From: Watersipora subatra
Taxonomy: Eukaryota; Bryozoa; Gymnolaemata; Cheilostomatida; Watersiporidae
DNA length: 64,000 nucleotides
Assembly: GCF_963576615.1 (NCBI RefSeq)
Contig: NC_088711.1
Location: 40,482,621-40,546,620, forward strand
Direction: 5' to 3'
Every line of letters starts with the position of its first letter. The first letter of the stretch is position 1. The position numbers and the translations under genes are program-made. A model generated the notes under the pieces. It made no database searches, was not told the origin of the DNA, and worked only from the letters and a program-made list of their open reading frames with translations. This document shows positions 27,201 through 38,287 of this stretch, one piece after another.

Positions 27201-30200
27201 ACAATACAGTCTAGAAGTCTAAGTTAACGTGATATCTGATGACATATAACTGACTTGAGCAGAGGTAAAGTCACTAGCACTGAAACTAGACTAGCAACTG
27301 TTATTTAGGTCAAGCTATTGTCATGTCTGAAGATACTAAATCTAGATGTCTAAATGTGGATTTACACCACAAAGACTTATTGAAGTTGCTTTCACGCTGA
27401 CAAAACCAGTTTGCTGCAAAACGAAGAATGGCTTTAAAAGCGTATTTGTTCTCCGTCTGTGACACTATATGAGTACATGGCTTCATATTGTGTTTGCTTG
27501 TTTTTGATGGCTGTCATTAATGGCCTAGAACTTAAAATGTAGAATTGACCAATCGTATCTCGCAATAGCGCCGTATTTATAAGCATTATGTCGGTATATT
27601 CTGTTTCCCAAAGAATCAGCTAGTAATAGCATTAAAATCAATACATACTGAGTAACTAATTGCTGAGTTGCAGACACGATTTTTTTATCTAGAAACATAC
27701 ATTTCCAGATCATTTTTCATGAGCTTTATATTTTTGCTATTAGCAGTTACTAATTACTATAATTATAACATGTAGGCTTACAGGACATTTAGCAACAGAG
27801 TGATTTATGTTGTATTTGTGGTGCCCGATGGCCAAAATGGAATGAATATTTAGGACATCTATTGGTGTCTAGTGACTAGAGAACTGGTGACTATTTATGC
27901 AATCTATTATAATGGTGACTACAGCAGATTGTAGGTCGCTAGCGGTAAAACTGGACTAAAAATGTTATTTATTGTACCTATTTAAAAAAATGTCTCCCAC
28001 CTATGGCAGTTGCTTTAAAACCTACAAGCGAGGTATCAAGCAAATGAAGGTATATTATTTTCTATCTAACCTAGCCAATGAAAGAACAGAATAAAAACCT
28101 GGTACTGTAAAAGAACAATGGCATCAAACTTTTAAGAACATGATCATATGCCAAAAACCTTTATCAATACCTCTTCATAATAAATAAGACTAAATCTTCT
28201 CTTTATCCTTGATTTGGCTGATAGTTACTTTCTGAACCTTCTATAGAAAAAGTTGCTGCGCTATCTTTTTTTGGCTGTCTGAGAACAAAAACTCTGTAAA
28301 TTTGTTTGAGCTGAGCCAAATACCGTTTAAAGGCTCAATCTATGTTTCCTTTGTCCAAACTAAAACCAACCAAAATCTGAAGTTAAAAGTTATTAGACCT
28401 TTTAATTTGTTTACAATTCATCAGATAAATTTGACTGTTTAAAGGTACGGCCACACGTGACAATCTTATCATTGGTTCTGACTAAAATCCCAAAATGAAC
28501 GAAGAACACAAAATTGTTTGGCCAAAATTCACAGAGTGGTCGGAGTTGTGCATGCACACCGAAATTGTTTTAATTGACTTAACAAACTATTAGCGAACAT
28601 GATTCTAGCAGCTTTTGCAATTTATATAGTCCAAGACATTTATTATGACACACAATAAAAATACGAGTGCAACTCAGCATAGTACATATGATATAACTGC
28701 CTAAATTGCGCTATTGTTGGTTTGTGTCGTTCGGACAGCATGGCTACAAATAGTTTCTTTTTTAATAATAACTTTTTTTTAGCAGCAAAAGTGCCATTGT
28801 AAAAAGAGCTGCCATCTTTGGCACAATCAAGTCAGTTGCATCGTACTTACTATGGCAAATCGGGTAAGTATTTTTCTTGTGTGTCACGTTATGTGTCTTG
28901 GACTATATAAATTGCAAAAGCTGCTAGAATTGTGCTCGCTAATAATTTGTTTAGCCAATCAAAAGTGTTTCACCAACAATTTCGGTGTGGGTGCACGGCT
29001 CTGACAATTCTATGAATTTCAGTCAAATAATCTCGTGTTTTCCATTCATTTCGTGATTTTGGTCAGAACCAACGATAAAATCGTCACACGTGGTCATGCC
29101 TTGAGACTGCTGGTAAGTGTAGCCAGCATTCGATCTCTGTTCAAAACAGCATCCTCAAAGGTACTGCAAGTTTTTCCTACTCACCCTTTCCATATGGCCA
29201 TGAAACCTTCCTCTAGTACCAGAGTTCTCACCCCTCTAAACATGCCTTTGTACTTTCTGGGTGCTTCAGAATCAGATGTAAGTTCATTGTCCAGCTGTAG
29301 TCTGACTTTTATGACATCGATAGGGTGGGCAACTGCAGCAACACACTTGATATACTGTTTCTACTTTGGAGTTGCCCCAAGGGTTCGATCTATGTTAATT
29401 CACAAAAATTAGTAAAATCTTTAATGGGGTACCATGCATAAATGGCAGGAGTCATTTACATATACAATATATACATTTACATTTACATATACATTTACAT
29501 TTACATTTACATATACAATACATTTACATGTACAATATATACATTTACATTTACATATACATTTACATATACAATACATTTACATGTACATGTACATGTA
29601 CATGTACATGTACATGTACATTTTCATGTACATGTACATGTACATGTACATTTTCATGTATATGTATGAGTTACTCAGTTCAGCTGAGAGTAGCTTATCG
29701 CTGCTACAAAACACTTTGAATTGAAGACGAGTCACAGCTGATAAGCCTTATGAGTCATCCTGCACAGTCTTTATAAATCCTGCCTAAACTATGCCCATAT
29801 TATCTGTGTTTACCCTTCCCCACACATGACAAACACCATCTTCTACTTTGAGGTACTAAATTACTAGATTGACCATCGAATGTTTCAGTTTATAAATTTT
29901 CTGCTATTACAACTTGCAATTCACATTCCAGTCTTCTCAGCAATAAATGTAGTCTTAGATTACCAGCTTTACCAGCTAAAACTAGTTGGCTAATAATAAA
30001 AGTTGGTTTAATAATTTGTCTTTTTGGCGTGTAATGAAAGCATTTTGTTGATGATTACTAATGGCGATAAAAGGTTATATATGATACAAACATGTTATTA
30101 GCAGCACTAATAGAAGGTCCACCCATTGAGCAGTGGTGGTGCTTGCAATGCAACTTCAACTTGTGAGCAGGCCAATATATATTAATCAATATGCAAAAGG

Positions 30201-30929
30201 GAAACATGTGCGTTACTACTAGTTATGCACTGAATTCATGGGTTAAATCAAAATGGCATACCGCATAAACCTGCGTATTGCCTTCTCCTTAAAAACTGTG
30301 TAGAAGTTTTAATATCAATGACACAGATGTAGAGTTTGGCTTGATATAAAAAAATCGAAAATGTTTTTAGCCTGTGGCCCTACACTAAAATAATTTTTAG
30401 TGTAGGGCGTAGTTGTAGCCATTCAAACTTTCAGACAGTTTGTATTTGTAGCAATATTTGGTTAGATGGGTTTTTGCTACTAACCTCTTTATTTACTACT
30501 AACTTTTTACTATCACCCAACATTTGAAATTTTTGAAAAGTTTACTTAAAAAGCAATAGTATAGCTGATAAAACATAAAAACATTGTTGAAAAAACTTTA
30601 TATTTATAGCTGAAACAAGCCTACCAGTTCTTAGACTCTCCTGACAACACCAAGTTATTATCTATACCGTCTTTCCCAAACCACAACAGAACTGACAAGA
30701 CATCAACTAGGTAATACAAAGCCACAGAAATGCTTCCAAGTTTTTAGCTGATATTTTTATCAAAACTGCTGAATGTTGAAACAGACCAGGTTTCTATGAA
30801 ATTTTTATATTAACTGCCTTATAATACTCTTAGCAAAGTTATCTCACCTGTTTGTCCACAACTATTGGCTAAACCTCCTGTCATAAAGAGGCGCCAATCC
30901 AAAGTTGACGGAGTAGTTGATGCAGACAT
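18215..30929 (-). CDS. SLC25-family mitochondrial carrier (UCP-like), six exons, 303 aa
   Basis: Exons on the minus strand: 30848-30929, 29185-29332, 26875-27014, 25678-25874, 19056-19218 and 18215-18396. They total 912 nt, phases agree at every junction, and all introns are GT/AG. The protein starts MSASTTPSTLDWRLFMTGG and ends RRYTGIDPV. All three carrier repeats are present: PIDVIK (residue 31), PTDVVK (133) and PVDLAR (230). The second-half motifs are EGFMAIWKG, GGLKELYTG and EGLMSLYKG, and the cytoplasmic-gate motifs are YEPIK, YDHTK and FEQLR. Length and motifs fit an inner-membrane transporter with six helices. MNQP after repeat 3 and the overall pattern resemble the UCP4/KMCP1/ucpB branch, but the substrate cannot be read from the sequence. 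Exon 3 ends in a minisatellite of repeated splice donors. The introns are filled with transposons. Confidence 0.93.
19921..19960. mobile_element. 40-bp palindromic insertion with 8-bp duplication
   Basis: The hairpin GATATACAGCCCCC / GGGGGCCTGTATATC lies between direct repeats AGTTACTC (19911-19918 and 19961-19968). The matching place in the right arm of the same foldback (about 21110-21125) lacks the insertion. A related palindrome occurs at 21710-21785. Confidence 0.55.
20159..20196. other. Perfect hairpin
   Basis: AAGCAAAGATGTCCACT is followed after a 4-nt loop by its exact complement, AGTGGACATCTTTGCTT. It lies at the inner edge of the left foldback arm. Nothing shows that it is transcribed. 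Confidence 0.6.
20218..20990. repeat. Internal tandem repeat of about 365 bp, 2+ copies
   Basis: Units begin near 20218 (GAAAGTTAGAGTGGCAAATG), 20589 (GAAAGTTAAAGTGGCAAATG) and, truncated, about 20950. They share the landmark AAACAGATTATATTTAGCCA. A related single copy lies at 48960-49235, outside any foldback, so the unit belongs to a dispersed family. Confidence 0.7.
21190..21660. repeat. TTTCCATAATTCA-type minisatellite
   Basis: Irregular tandem copies built from ATTTCCATAATTCATTTCC, ATATTATTTCC and ATAACATTTCC, interrupting the right arm of the foldback element. No coding. Confidence 0.8.
21710..21785. repeat. Palindromic GGGGG-core repeats
   Basis: AATGATATACAGGGGGG and CTGTATATCATTG form a palindrome, followed by partial copies (CTGTATATCATT, GGGGGGTCGCATATCATTG). 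It is related to the 40-bp insertion at 19921. Confidence 0.6.
22124..22357 (-). pseudogene. Tigger/pogo DDE_1 transposase fragment
   Basis: The frame contains KKQHFTIVLAHLTNRTKSPP, then LPQNKLLSG and IHVQEKEWTDSS. This matches the segment of pogo/Tigger-type transposases that normally reads like KQRFTVVLACLADGTKLPP and VQEKGWMD. Just upstream on the same strand, in another frame and before stops, is ENTTIDKK, the usual preceding segment. The catalytic domain is truncated and shifted, so the fragment is inactive. It lies in intron 5 of the carrier gene, in the same orientation. Confidence 0.6.
23542..25056. mobile_element. CCCACGACC TIR element, copy 1 (1.5 kb)
   Basis: The left end is CCCATGAGCAAACGAGCGGAG and the right end is CTTTGGTCGTGGG. 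A second copy, inverted relative to this one, lies at 51985-53093 with ends CCCACGACCAAAG and GTTTGGTCGTGGG. An internal duplication pairs about 24499-24648 with 24757-24897 (AATATTGGCCAATATTGCAT in both). A 158-codon minus frame (24591-25067) begins near the right end; its first part recurs in the other copy but with a stop, so it is not called as a gene. The element lies in intron 4 of the carrier gene region. Confidence 0.6.
26704..26886 (-). repeat. 33-bp minisatellite repeating the exon 3 splice donor
   Basis: On the minus strand the exon end GCTGCAG|GTAAGTTGTTAGG is repeated at 33-bp intervals. The possible exon ends are 26875, 26842, 26809, 26776, 26743 and 26710. Five of the six keep GTAAGT; the copy at 26743 reads GGAAGT and is dead. 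Units are 11 codons, stay open in the exon's frame (GKLLGxIKCAA pattern), and every donor leaves the same phase. Use of any live donor downstream of the first would add 33, 66, 99 or 165 nt in frame. The open frame ends only at 26660. Confidence 0.85.
28442..29102. mobile_element. MITE with ~200 bp TIRs in carrier intron 2
   Basis: The left end is AAGGTACGGCCACACGTGAC. The right end complements as CAAGGCATGACCACGTGTGA. Similarity of the arms continues inward through ATTGGTTCTGAC and past the inner motif TATAGTCCAAGACA. The terminal GGCCACACGTG style recalls hAT MITEs, but no clear target duplication is visible. It lies about 80 bp beyond the exon 2 donor of the carrier gene. No coding. Confidence 0.7.
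29459..29675. repeat. ACATTT / TACATG hexamer microsatellite
   Basis: Arrays of ACATTTACAT and ACATATAC change into a TACATG hexamer run at about 29580-29660. The ORFs across it are low-complexity artefacts. It lies in intron 1 of the carrier gene, just upstream of exon 2. Confidence 0.85.
30383..30416. other. Perfect 14-bp hairpin
   Basis: GCCCTACACTAAAA is followed after a 4-nt loop by TTTTAGTGTAGGGC. It lies in intron 1 of the carrier gene. Possibly the junction of a small palindromic element. Confidence 0.55.
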
Positions 30930-30937
30930 AACAGCAT
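30881..30937 (-). promoter_or_regulatory. Overlapping upstream ORF at the carrier start
   Basis: An ATG at 30937, 8 nt before the carrier ATG and out of frame with it, opens an 18-codon frame ending inside exon 1. Its context (ACCATGC) is closer to the Kozak consensus than that of the carrier ATG (GTTATGT). If both are in the mRNA, leaky scanning would be needed for carrier translation. Confidence 0.35.
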
Positions 30938-33360
30938 GGTCTTCAGTCACTTTTCAATATAAAATCTGTTATTTCTTGCAGCGCACAGAGTCATGTATGC
31001 CTTGTTTATATGAAAACGTCACAAGCGATCACGCCTGGACATAAACAAAAGGATATCTATGGCCTTCAATTGCAGCCGCGATATAGCATATCCTTCACAA
31101 TGTAGGGTTCACGACCTGAAGTTGCAGTGACCACATATCTTATGTAAGCTGCTGTATATCAGAGATACAAACATTTAGAACCATAAGCCATGATGAAAGG
31201 AATGAAGAAATGTGGCTGCGGCTGCGGGAGTATGAGCAGCCCCCCTTGCTAGAATTAGCCGAGTGTTTTGAAAAGCTATGGCTTGACCTAATTCAAACAC
31301 GCACTTGGTTACCAACTCTGCAAGTGAACTTACTTTAACTAAATAGAATTAGGTCAGCTGCATTTGATTGAACCATATATTATTATATGTATTATTATGT
31401 ATTGTTATGTGTAATAAAAGTAAAACAGACCCTGAGACAAAAATAAAATAAAGAATAGAAAAGTAAAATTATTTGTTTTTAAAGAAACTCTTTGGCATAA
31501 CGCTGTTCAGCTATATGAATTAACAAGGTGTTGGTGTTTGGTGCAAGATTTAATTGATTTTTAAGAAAGTAAGAATTTAATAGATGGTCAGACAGATTTG
31601 AGATGCGATCTGAGTTTTTTAAACATCAAATATCTGATAACACATTTAGTTCAACAGTATTGAGGGCATTTAGACTCTGATCATAATTGTCCATATCAAG
31701 TAGCACAACTAAAACAATTTACTTAAATATTTTAATTGCTTTTTTCTTTTAATGTGCATTATTATCTGCCATGCGTAAAAGTATTTTATAAATTTGACGA
31801 ACGTTTTTATTTTGCATTTCCCATAAAGTCGCCATTTAGTGATTTCAAAATGTGAGACCAGAAATTTAATAACTTCTTAGAGTAGTAACTTACCTATTGT
31901 TAAATTCAACTTACATATAGGTTTGTCTCCTTCGATTTCCTTCTTGCTGAATTGCTGGTAACAACAAAGTTTTATTTGCTGAATATGCATTACTTCATTT
32001 AAAGGTAAATAAGAAAAAAATAGACAGTTAAGCTGTTTTCATACTTTTAGTAAAACTAACAGTGGAAGACTTTCGATGCGCTTTTTATATAATATCTAAA
32101 TATATTTAATGAAAACAAGTTAAATATTCAACCGTTGCTAAGCTTGTTTGACATTTGAGCTTTTCAAAAGCAGTACCGTATGTTTCCTCTATTGATTGCC
32201 ATAAATTGCGTACACCTATCCACAGCTGAAAAATTAGATAGAATGACAGCCCACCCTTAATTATATTAATGAGAAAATTTGTTTCTGTGACAAGTATTAG
32301 ACTATCGTAAACTCAATTTTTCTAAAGTTTTAGTCAGCATTAAAGGCCAAGTGACTGTATAAGGGCAAAGTTTTATGTTTGTCCTTGACCGCAATGTTGG
32401 TCATAAACTATAGGCTCATTGTTAAAAATAACTCCAGAGAAGGTTCAAGTTGTCTGCCCAGCAACTGTCTTTGAAAAATGTGTAGAGATTTTCAGTGTTA
32501 CAGCTGAAGATAGATAAAAAGGAAGATTGGCAAACCATATCTCGAAACTACAGGCTACTGGACCTTTTCCTAACTGGTTACACATGCTACTAGGGGTTGA
32601 TGTTGTAAAAACGTATTGAAACAAAGATATGGCGGCCAGACAAAGGCTAATGTATGGAGAGCTGTAAGCTAGTGGCTAAAACAGAACAATTGGAGTTCAT
32701 ATAGCTAGAAATTGAACTGTTTCTAATTAATACATAAAGTTTATTTGAATTTTTAAAGGCACCAACTTTGTTTGAAATGAAAATCCCACCATAATTTTGA
32801 ATCAGATTATAAAAAATGATACATAATATTAAATGTACACCTATCTTGGCTGTTTAGAAAATGCCAGCTGAATCAAACTTTTTCATCAACTTATGTTATG
32901 GCAGCGGTGTGTGCGTAAGTTTTCTCTAGTAGAATTTGTCTGCTTTTAGTGTGGTAGTGTGATAATTTCAATTTATACGGTGGAACACTACTGTCTGTTC
33001 GAGCTACATGCATGCATGAAATGAACAAAGCCTCTGACTTAGGGTTGCTTTTTTCTAGAAATGCTGTGAATAAATCACATAAGTTCTTGATATTCTCTGA
33101 GCATTTACTCCTTCTTGTAATACTTCCAATACAAAACTAAATAACTTTGAATTTGTTGATTTACCATTAAATAACACTGGTTTTTAGTATTTTGGTCTCA
33201 AAACTCTTTTACCGAAATGTTTCCTTGATGATTTTAGCAGGCTGTTAAAAGTATACGGCATAGCCTTATAGCGATGATGTAGGTTTTAGTAAATTAGTTG
33301 TGACGACAACTTAACTGGCTGCAGAGATACTACAGCCTGAACTACATCACAAGATCAATC
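30938..33360. other. Interval between carrier and homeobox genes
   Basis: The region holds the divergent promoter side of the carrier gene and DNA upstream of the homeobox gene. The only structured item recognised is the coding-like repeat at 31500-31710. A Cys/Gly microORF at about 31191 (KCGCGCG) has no support. Confidence 0.4.
31500..31710 (-). pseudogene. Second copy of the 1359-1574 coding-like fragment
   Basis: This minus-strand sequence aligns with the fragment at 1359-1574 (shared LLDM, ISNLSDH and SYF/TYF blocks) but has an internal stop and indels. It is a decayed copy of the same unknown coding-like sequence. Confidence 0.3.
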
Positions 33361-34115
33361 AGTCCTTTTATCTTATTGTCAAACTAAACATCTGTGTTAT
33401 ATTCTATGTAATTTAGTAATTATCTATCAATGATTATAAACTAACCCTTTAGATTAAACAAAATTTTTTAATTTAAGATAAAATCAAGTCATAAGATCAC
33501 TCAGTAATTTTATCTTATTGTTATCATACTACATAATAATATATTGCATGTATTTATTGTAGACATTATCTATTGATAAGTATAGTTCAAAAAGATATAA
33601 ACAAATTAATTATATAAGGCAACAAAAGATGAAAACATATCTGGCAGTTTGAAGGATGACATCAGTGTTCCCATATTCTATATGTTAAATGCAGTAATCT
33701 CACCAAAGGAAACTCCTGCAGTTGTTTGTCTTTGATAGGACTTTGGTGTTGAAATTGAATAAACAAAAGAAATAATTATGTCATAATTGCCAAATTAGTT
33801 GTAATCCTACTTGTTAACAATGTATTGTATGTATTTATTGAAAAAATGAGCTATTGATAGATATTGTTCAAAGATATAAACAAGATATAAGCAACAATAG
33901 ATATAAACAACATCTAACATTTAGCATAACAAAAGGTGAGAGCAATATCTAACGCTTTGAAAAATGGTAGCTGCATTCAAATCCTCCATAAAAGGAATCT
34001 AGTAACTTTACTAAAAGCAACTCTAGAAGTTGTCTCTTTTGATAAAACTTTAATGTTGATGTTAAATGAACAAATGTAATAATTATCCTGTAATTACTAA
34101 GTTAGTTGTGATATA
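33361..34115. repeat. ~285-bp tandem repeat upstream of the homeobox gene
   Basis: Two diverged direct copies begin near 33538 (ATTGCATGTATTTATTG) and 33822 (ATTGTATGTATTTATTG). They share CTATTGATA and AAGATATAAAC, then CTTTGATAGGAC/CTTTTGATAAAAC blocks further on. A partial third copy lies at 33361-33450. The array ends about 80 bp before the homeobox ATG. Confidence 0.6.
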
Positions 34116-34191
34116 AAATATGGTTGCTGGAGACATTGGTGCATTTGGTTGGTAGAGACATAGCTGCAAAGTTTAAGATTTCTTAATCAAT

Positions 34192-37136
34192 ATGGAGACA
34201 AATGGAGACATTGGTATGGACAATGGATGTGTAAGTAAATATTGTTGTTTCCTAATAACCTTTACCAGTTGGAACCATACATATAAGGAAAAAATGTTTA
34301 ACATGTTTGTTAAGACTATAAATTTTTTAAATATAAAGCAATGCTCTATGTTTAATCCCTTACAAAATTTAATCAGATTTCTAAATTTAAAGATTTTTAA
34401 AGTAATTAGGGTATGTAAAAAAGATCTATTGCACTGTTACTCAAATAGATTTAGGAATGAAAGATGAGAATACAATTGTTTGCAGCTTTTAGTGAGTTTT
34501 ACACATTAGTTACATTTTTATTGCGCTATTTATTTTTGTGAAACTTGTAGCTCAGTTTCTACTGTTATAAGTTAGTGTAAAATATACTTTATAATGTTAG
34601 ACATTGATTTGTTAATAAGTAAAAGTTACTGATTGATAAGTTATAAATTGTTGAACTAAGAATTGACTAGTTTATGTAAGAAGACTAGCAGAGTTCAGTA
34701 GAAAATTAATTAAATCACAAAAAGGCCATTGCTGGTGTTGGCACAACTAATAATCCACTTGTGCTGTTGACAAAACTTACACGAGGCGATGCCTGATTGA
34801 AATTTTTGATGGAACTCTTTTCTTGAACTTTGTTAATTAATATGAGTTAAAGAGGATACAGCTTCCAAACTCAAACAGTTTTTTCTTTCTCTGTAACCTA
34901 CACGGTAAGTATAATTTATTTGCTATTCTCAACCATCTGAATCAGAACCGATTATTGTCTTTGTAGGAACTGAACCAGCAGCTTCATGAGTTTACATCGA
35001 CTATCAGAGGTGTTGGCACAATTCATCCTAGATTCTCGTCTCCCCTTTTTTACCATTCCTGTGCTGTAGCCTCGATCTATTCAGAAAAAGAGATCAAAGT
35101 CAAACTATTCCTTGTACCTACCGTCATATACAATCCCTATACAGATGAGTGTGAGTCACATTTACCCAACGAAAACATCTTACCAATCAATCAGAGAGGT
35201 CACATGACTGGCAGCATTGCTGTTAGTTTGGTAAAGTCAGATATTGGTCAATTTAACTGGACTTCAGCTAGTTCTGTTCTAAGAGTAAGTTATTATATTG
35301 TAATTATCATAAAACATCTAGTTTAATGCCAACTTCATTTTATTGCCACCTCTAATAGAATGGCACCATAGAAAAACGGTTTAAAATACAGCCTCTCTTT
35401 TTAATTGAAAGCCACCTCTAATTTTTGCCACATTGACATGCTTCGATCTTTACGAACCCGCAATAGAAAGTGATTAGTAGAAAAGTATTTACAAATGGTA
35501 CTAATAGTGACATCAATAAACATTAGAGCGTTTGTTGTTGCTGTACGAGTTGCCATGATTTTAGTGACAACGTACCTGAGGAGATTGATCGACAATTAGA
35601 ACTACACACTAAAACAAAGTCACTAAAATATTTAAGTTTGGAACAACTGGAGCCATTGAAGCAATTAACAACTGTAACTTGCTAATACTTTATAATCGAA
35701 ATAGTTTATTTTTAATTTGGTTTAATACTTGGAAGTATATGAAAAACAGTTTAGCTAATATGCTGAGGCTGTCGTCATTAATGTCAATCTGCTCAAAGGA
35801 GACTGCAAATATAAGCTAGATTAGCATCACTGCCCGTAAAAGAGTGAAATGTATTTTCTAATAATTTTAAATGAACTAGTTAAAAAATTCAGTGCTTCTC
35901 TTTATTTGAATGTTACTTTTAATACAATGAGCATAAAGAGTAATGATTGAAAAATAGAGCATAATTGGCGTTCAAATAGAGGTTTTACAGTATGTATTAA
36001 TCAAAGGCTGTTAGAGATGGTCAGAGATTAAATTAGGATAAAGATGAATGTTATTCAATATCAGGTAACTTATAATGGTAGGTAGGTGATAGATTAACAG
36101 CAGTGAGCTCTGTTATACTATCCTAGTCTTTATGCTTCTTCTAGCATCACCTTGACTTTCTTCCGAAAATCTATTTTCAACACTGTCAACCAGTGTTAGA
36201 TTTGCCTGAAGATGTATTGCCTCTTGTTGTAATATGTAATACATCTGGGTTTATTTATATTATTTTTTCCATTTCAGGCAGTTGAAAATCTTAGCACTAT
36301 ACATTTAGAAAAGCCACCAGAAATTAAATACGCCTATGTAAGTTGTGATCATTCATTTTAGACTTGTTTAATTTTTTCAGACCTGTTATGTATAAAATAT
36401 TCTAAATGCTTGCATATGTTTAATCAGAGTCATTCATTCTTTGGATAAAGTGCTATTAATCAAGCTGTTGCCATGTTGATATCTTACATGAGAGATTTTA
36501 ACTTAGACTGGGTTAGAAATGTATTGAAAAATGTGTATATTTCAAACTGAGATTGCGCTATATTATAAGTTAATGGTTACAACTCTAACCCCAAATCTAA
36601 TCGTAAAACAGCTATAATTGACATTTTCATTAACTGAAACAGAGGTGGTCACTATAAAGAGTATGGGTATGCTATTAATAGTTTGAAGAATGTAGGCCTG
36701 TCGTTAATAGTTAAATACTATAAAAGGGAGTGCATATTAAATCACACATATCTAGTCAGGAAGCCACAACTCTTAACTTTAAGCAACAATTTTTATGGAT
36801 AAATGAACCTATCATCGGTTGGTGTAATTAAATATTTGCCAATTTTATTTATAATTACAGACAACAAGAAAGTCAAACGAATCATCCACTAGAGCTGCTG
36901 GTGACAAGTGTACTTCCACAACAATTTTAGAGAACTGGTACGAAGAGAACTTTACAGCTCCATACCCAACATCATCTGAATTATCATACCTGGTAAAAGC
37001 CACTGGCTGGCCGGCTAAAAAAATAAGCAAATGGTTATGCAACAGACGATATCGTGATAAGAACACTCGTCATCTTGGCAACGTTGTGGCCATTAGGCAA
37101 CAGCAAAAATTCGAGGCTAAAAAACTTGTGGACTAG
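34192..37136 (+). CDS. Divergent homeodomain protein, four exons, 230 aa
   Basis: Exons 34192-34230, 34967-35284, 36278-36337 and 36861-37136 all join in phase 0 with GT/AG introns (693 nt). The start METNGDIGMDNGC is short and is the least certain part. Exon 4 carries a homeodomain at about residues 142-206: helix 1 ILENWYEENF, then APYPTSSELSYLVKATGW, then recognition helix KKISKWLCNRRYRDK. The PYP between helices 1 and 2 is the TALE-class signature (SIX proteins also have DPYP). W48, N51 and R53 are kept; position 49 is Leu in place of Phe and position 50 is Cys. The N-terminal 139 residues (ELNQQLHEF to EIKYAY) match no domain I know. The product is presumably a nuclear DNA-binding regulator. 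It could belong to the lineage-specific TALE expansions of spiralians. A polyadenylation signal AATAAA lies at 37527. Confidence 0.82.
35307..35992. mobile_element. TIR element in homeobox intron 2
   Basis: The left end is about TAAAACATCTAGTTTAATGCC and the right end GGCGTTCAAATAGAGGTTTT followed by ACAGTA. The termini match those of the 1.6 kb element at 47371-48951 (TACTGTAAAACATCTAATTA). TA-ended Tc1/mariner-type termini, no transposase. Confidence 0.5.
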
Positions 37137-38287
37137 TTTTATAGATTGTCTTCTATTTAACAAGGCTGTGACATTGCGAACTACAAAAGTCTATTTAAAT
37201 ACTTCTATACTAACCTTTGCTTCTATGTCCATGTTGTAGTTTTATAACAGTTCATACATTTGTAAGAAACTATATAAGTTAGAACGACTTACATTATAAA
37301 GCTATTATAAAACTACCAAATAATTGATTAAATTTTATGCGGTGTAGGTGATGGCTATATGTTTAGAACTAACCAAATCTTTCATATTATTTTTTGTATT
37401 TTATTACTCTTTTTGGCATGGGGTTGAAAAACACTCAAACAGGTCCAACAATTGTGCTGGAAATTCTGTTTACCTAGTTTATGTTTTATGTTTAGTTTAG
37501 GAAGTCTGTTAGATCATCTTTTAGTAAATAAAGTTTATAATAATCATCTATTGTGATAATGTCATCTTCTACTGATGATGAGGAATATACTCATTTTCTT
37601 CTCATAACATATCATCTTCGGTTGCGTCTATTATATTGATAATTTAACATTTTTTATATAATTAGACAACGGTATTTCCATTAATCTCTCGTTTTTCGTG
37701 AAGTCATTTTATTGTGGTCTGCCATATTTGTAGAGAACTTTTACCATTGAAAACACGATGCTTCTGCAATTAACTTTTGTGAACGACGCTGTTGCATGTA
37801 TATTTGTATAGCGACGTCAAACCCTCTTTCCCAGCGAGTCTCGATACAATATTGAAATAGCACCAAAATAACTATTCAATAGTGTAAAGTGAACAAGAAT
37901 GACGATCATTTGTCTACAAATATGACAATGTTTTTACGAGCGAGCGCATGTGACGACAAATTGATGACCTCAGAGAAAACGAAGAATAGTTTTTTACCTA
38001 CAAGAACACTTTAGACAAAAATACAGCAACCATGTTATGAACAGCAGCAAAAATTTGACATACCTGATTCTATACTACTAAAATTAAACTAAATTAATTA
38101 TATTACCTCTAATAGAATTAAACTCTCTCATGCCTACACATGACTACAGAGCCTGGCTAAAACGTAATATAAAGGTAATAGGGCGTTGCTTTTTATGAAC
38201 GTAGAACAGGTCAATAAGAGCCCAACTTTGCATATATTTACGAGCCCTTCATAACTGAGAATCAAGTTTTTTGTGTGTTTTGTTGAT
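37137..38287. other. 3' flank of the homeobox gene
   Basis: Contains the probable 3' UTR with AATAAA at 37527-37532. Beyond about 37560 it contains a diverged copy of the repeat family whose recent duplication lies at 38288-38672 (GATGATGAGGAATAT, AGACAAAAATACAGCA). No gene recognised. Confidence 0.45.

Noticed and set aside
29035-29412. 125-codon plus-strand ORF
   Set aside because: It is antisense to carrier exon 2 and the adjoining MITE arm; the minus strand carries the PIDVIK carrier signature.
29434-29724. Three overlapping plus-strand ORFs
   Set aside because: They are translations of the ACATTT/TACATG hexamer repeat in three frames.
31191-31253. Cys-rich microORF (KCGCGCG)
   Set aside because: About 20 codons in a GC-rich patch near the carrier promoter; no evidence of translation or family.
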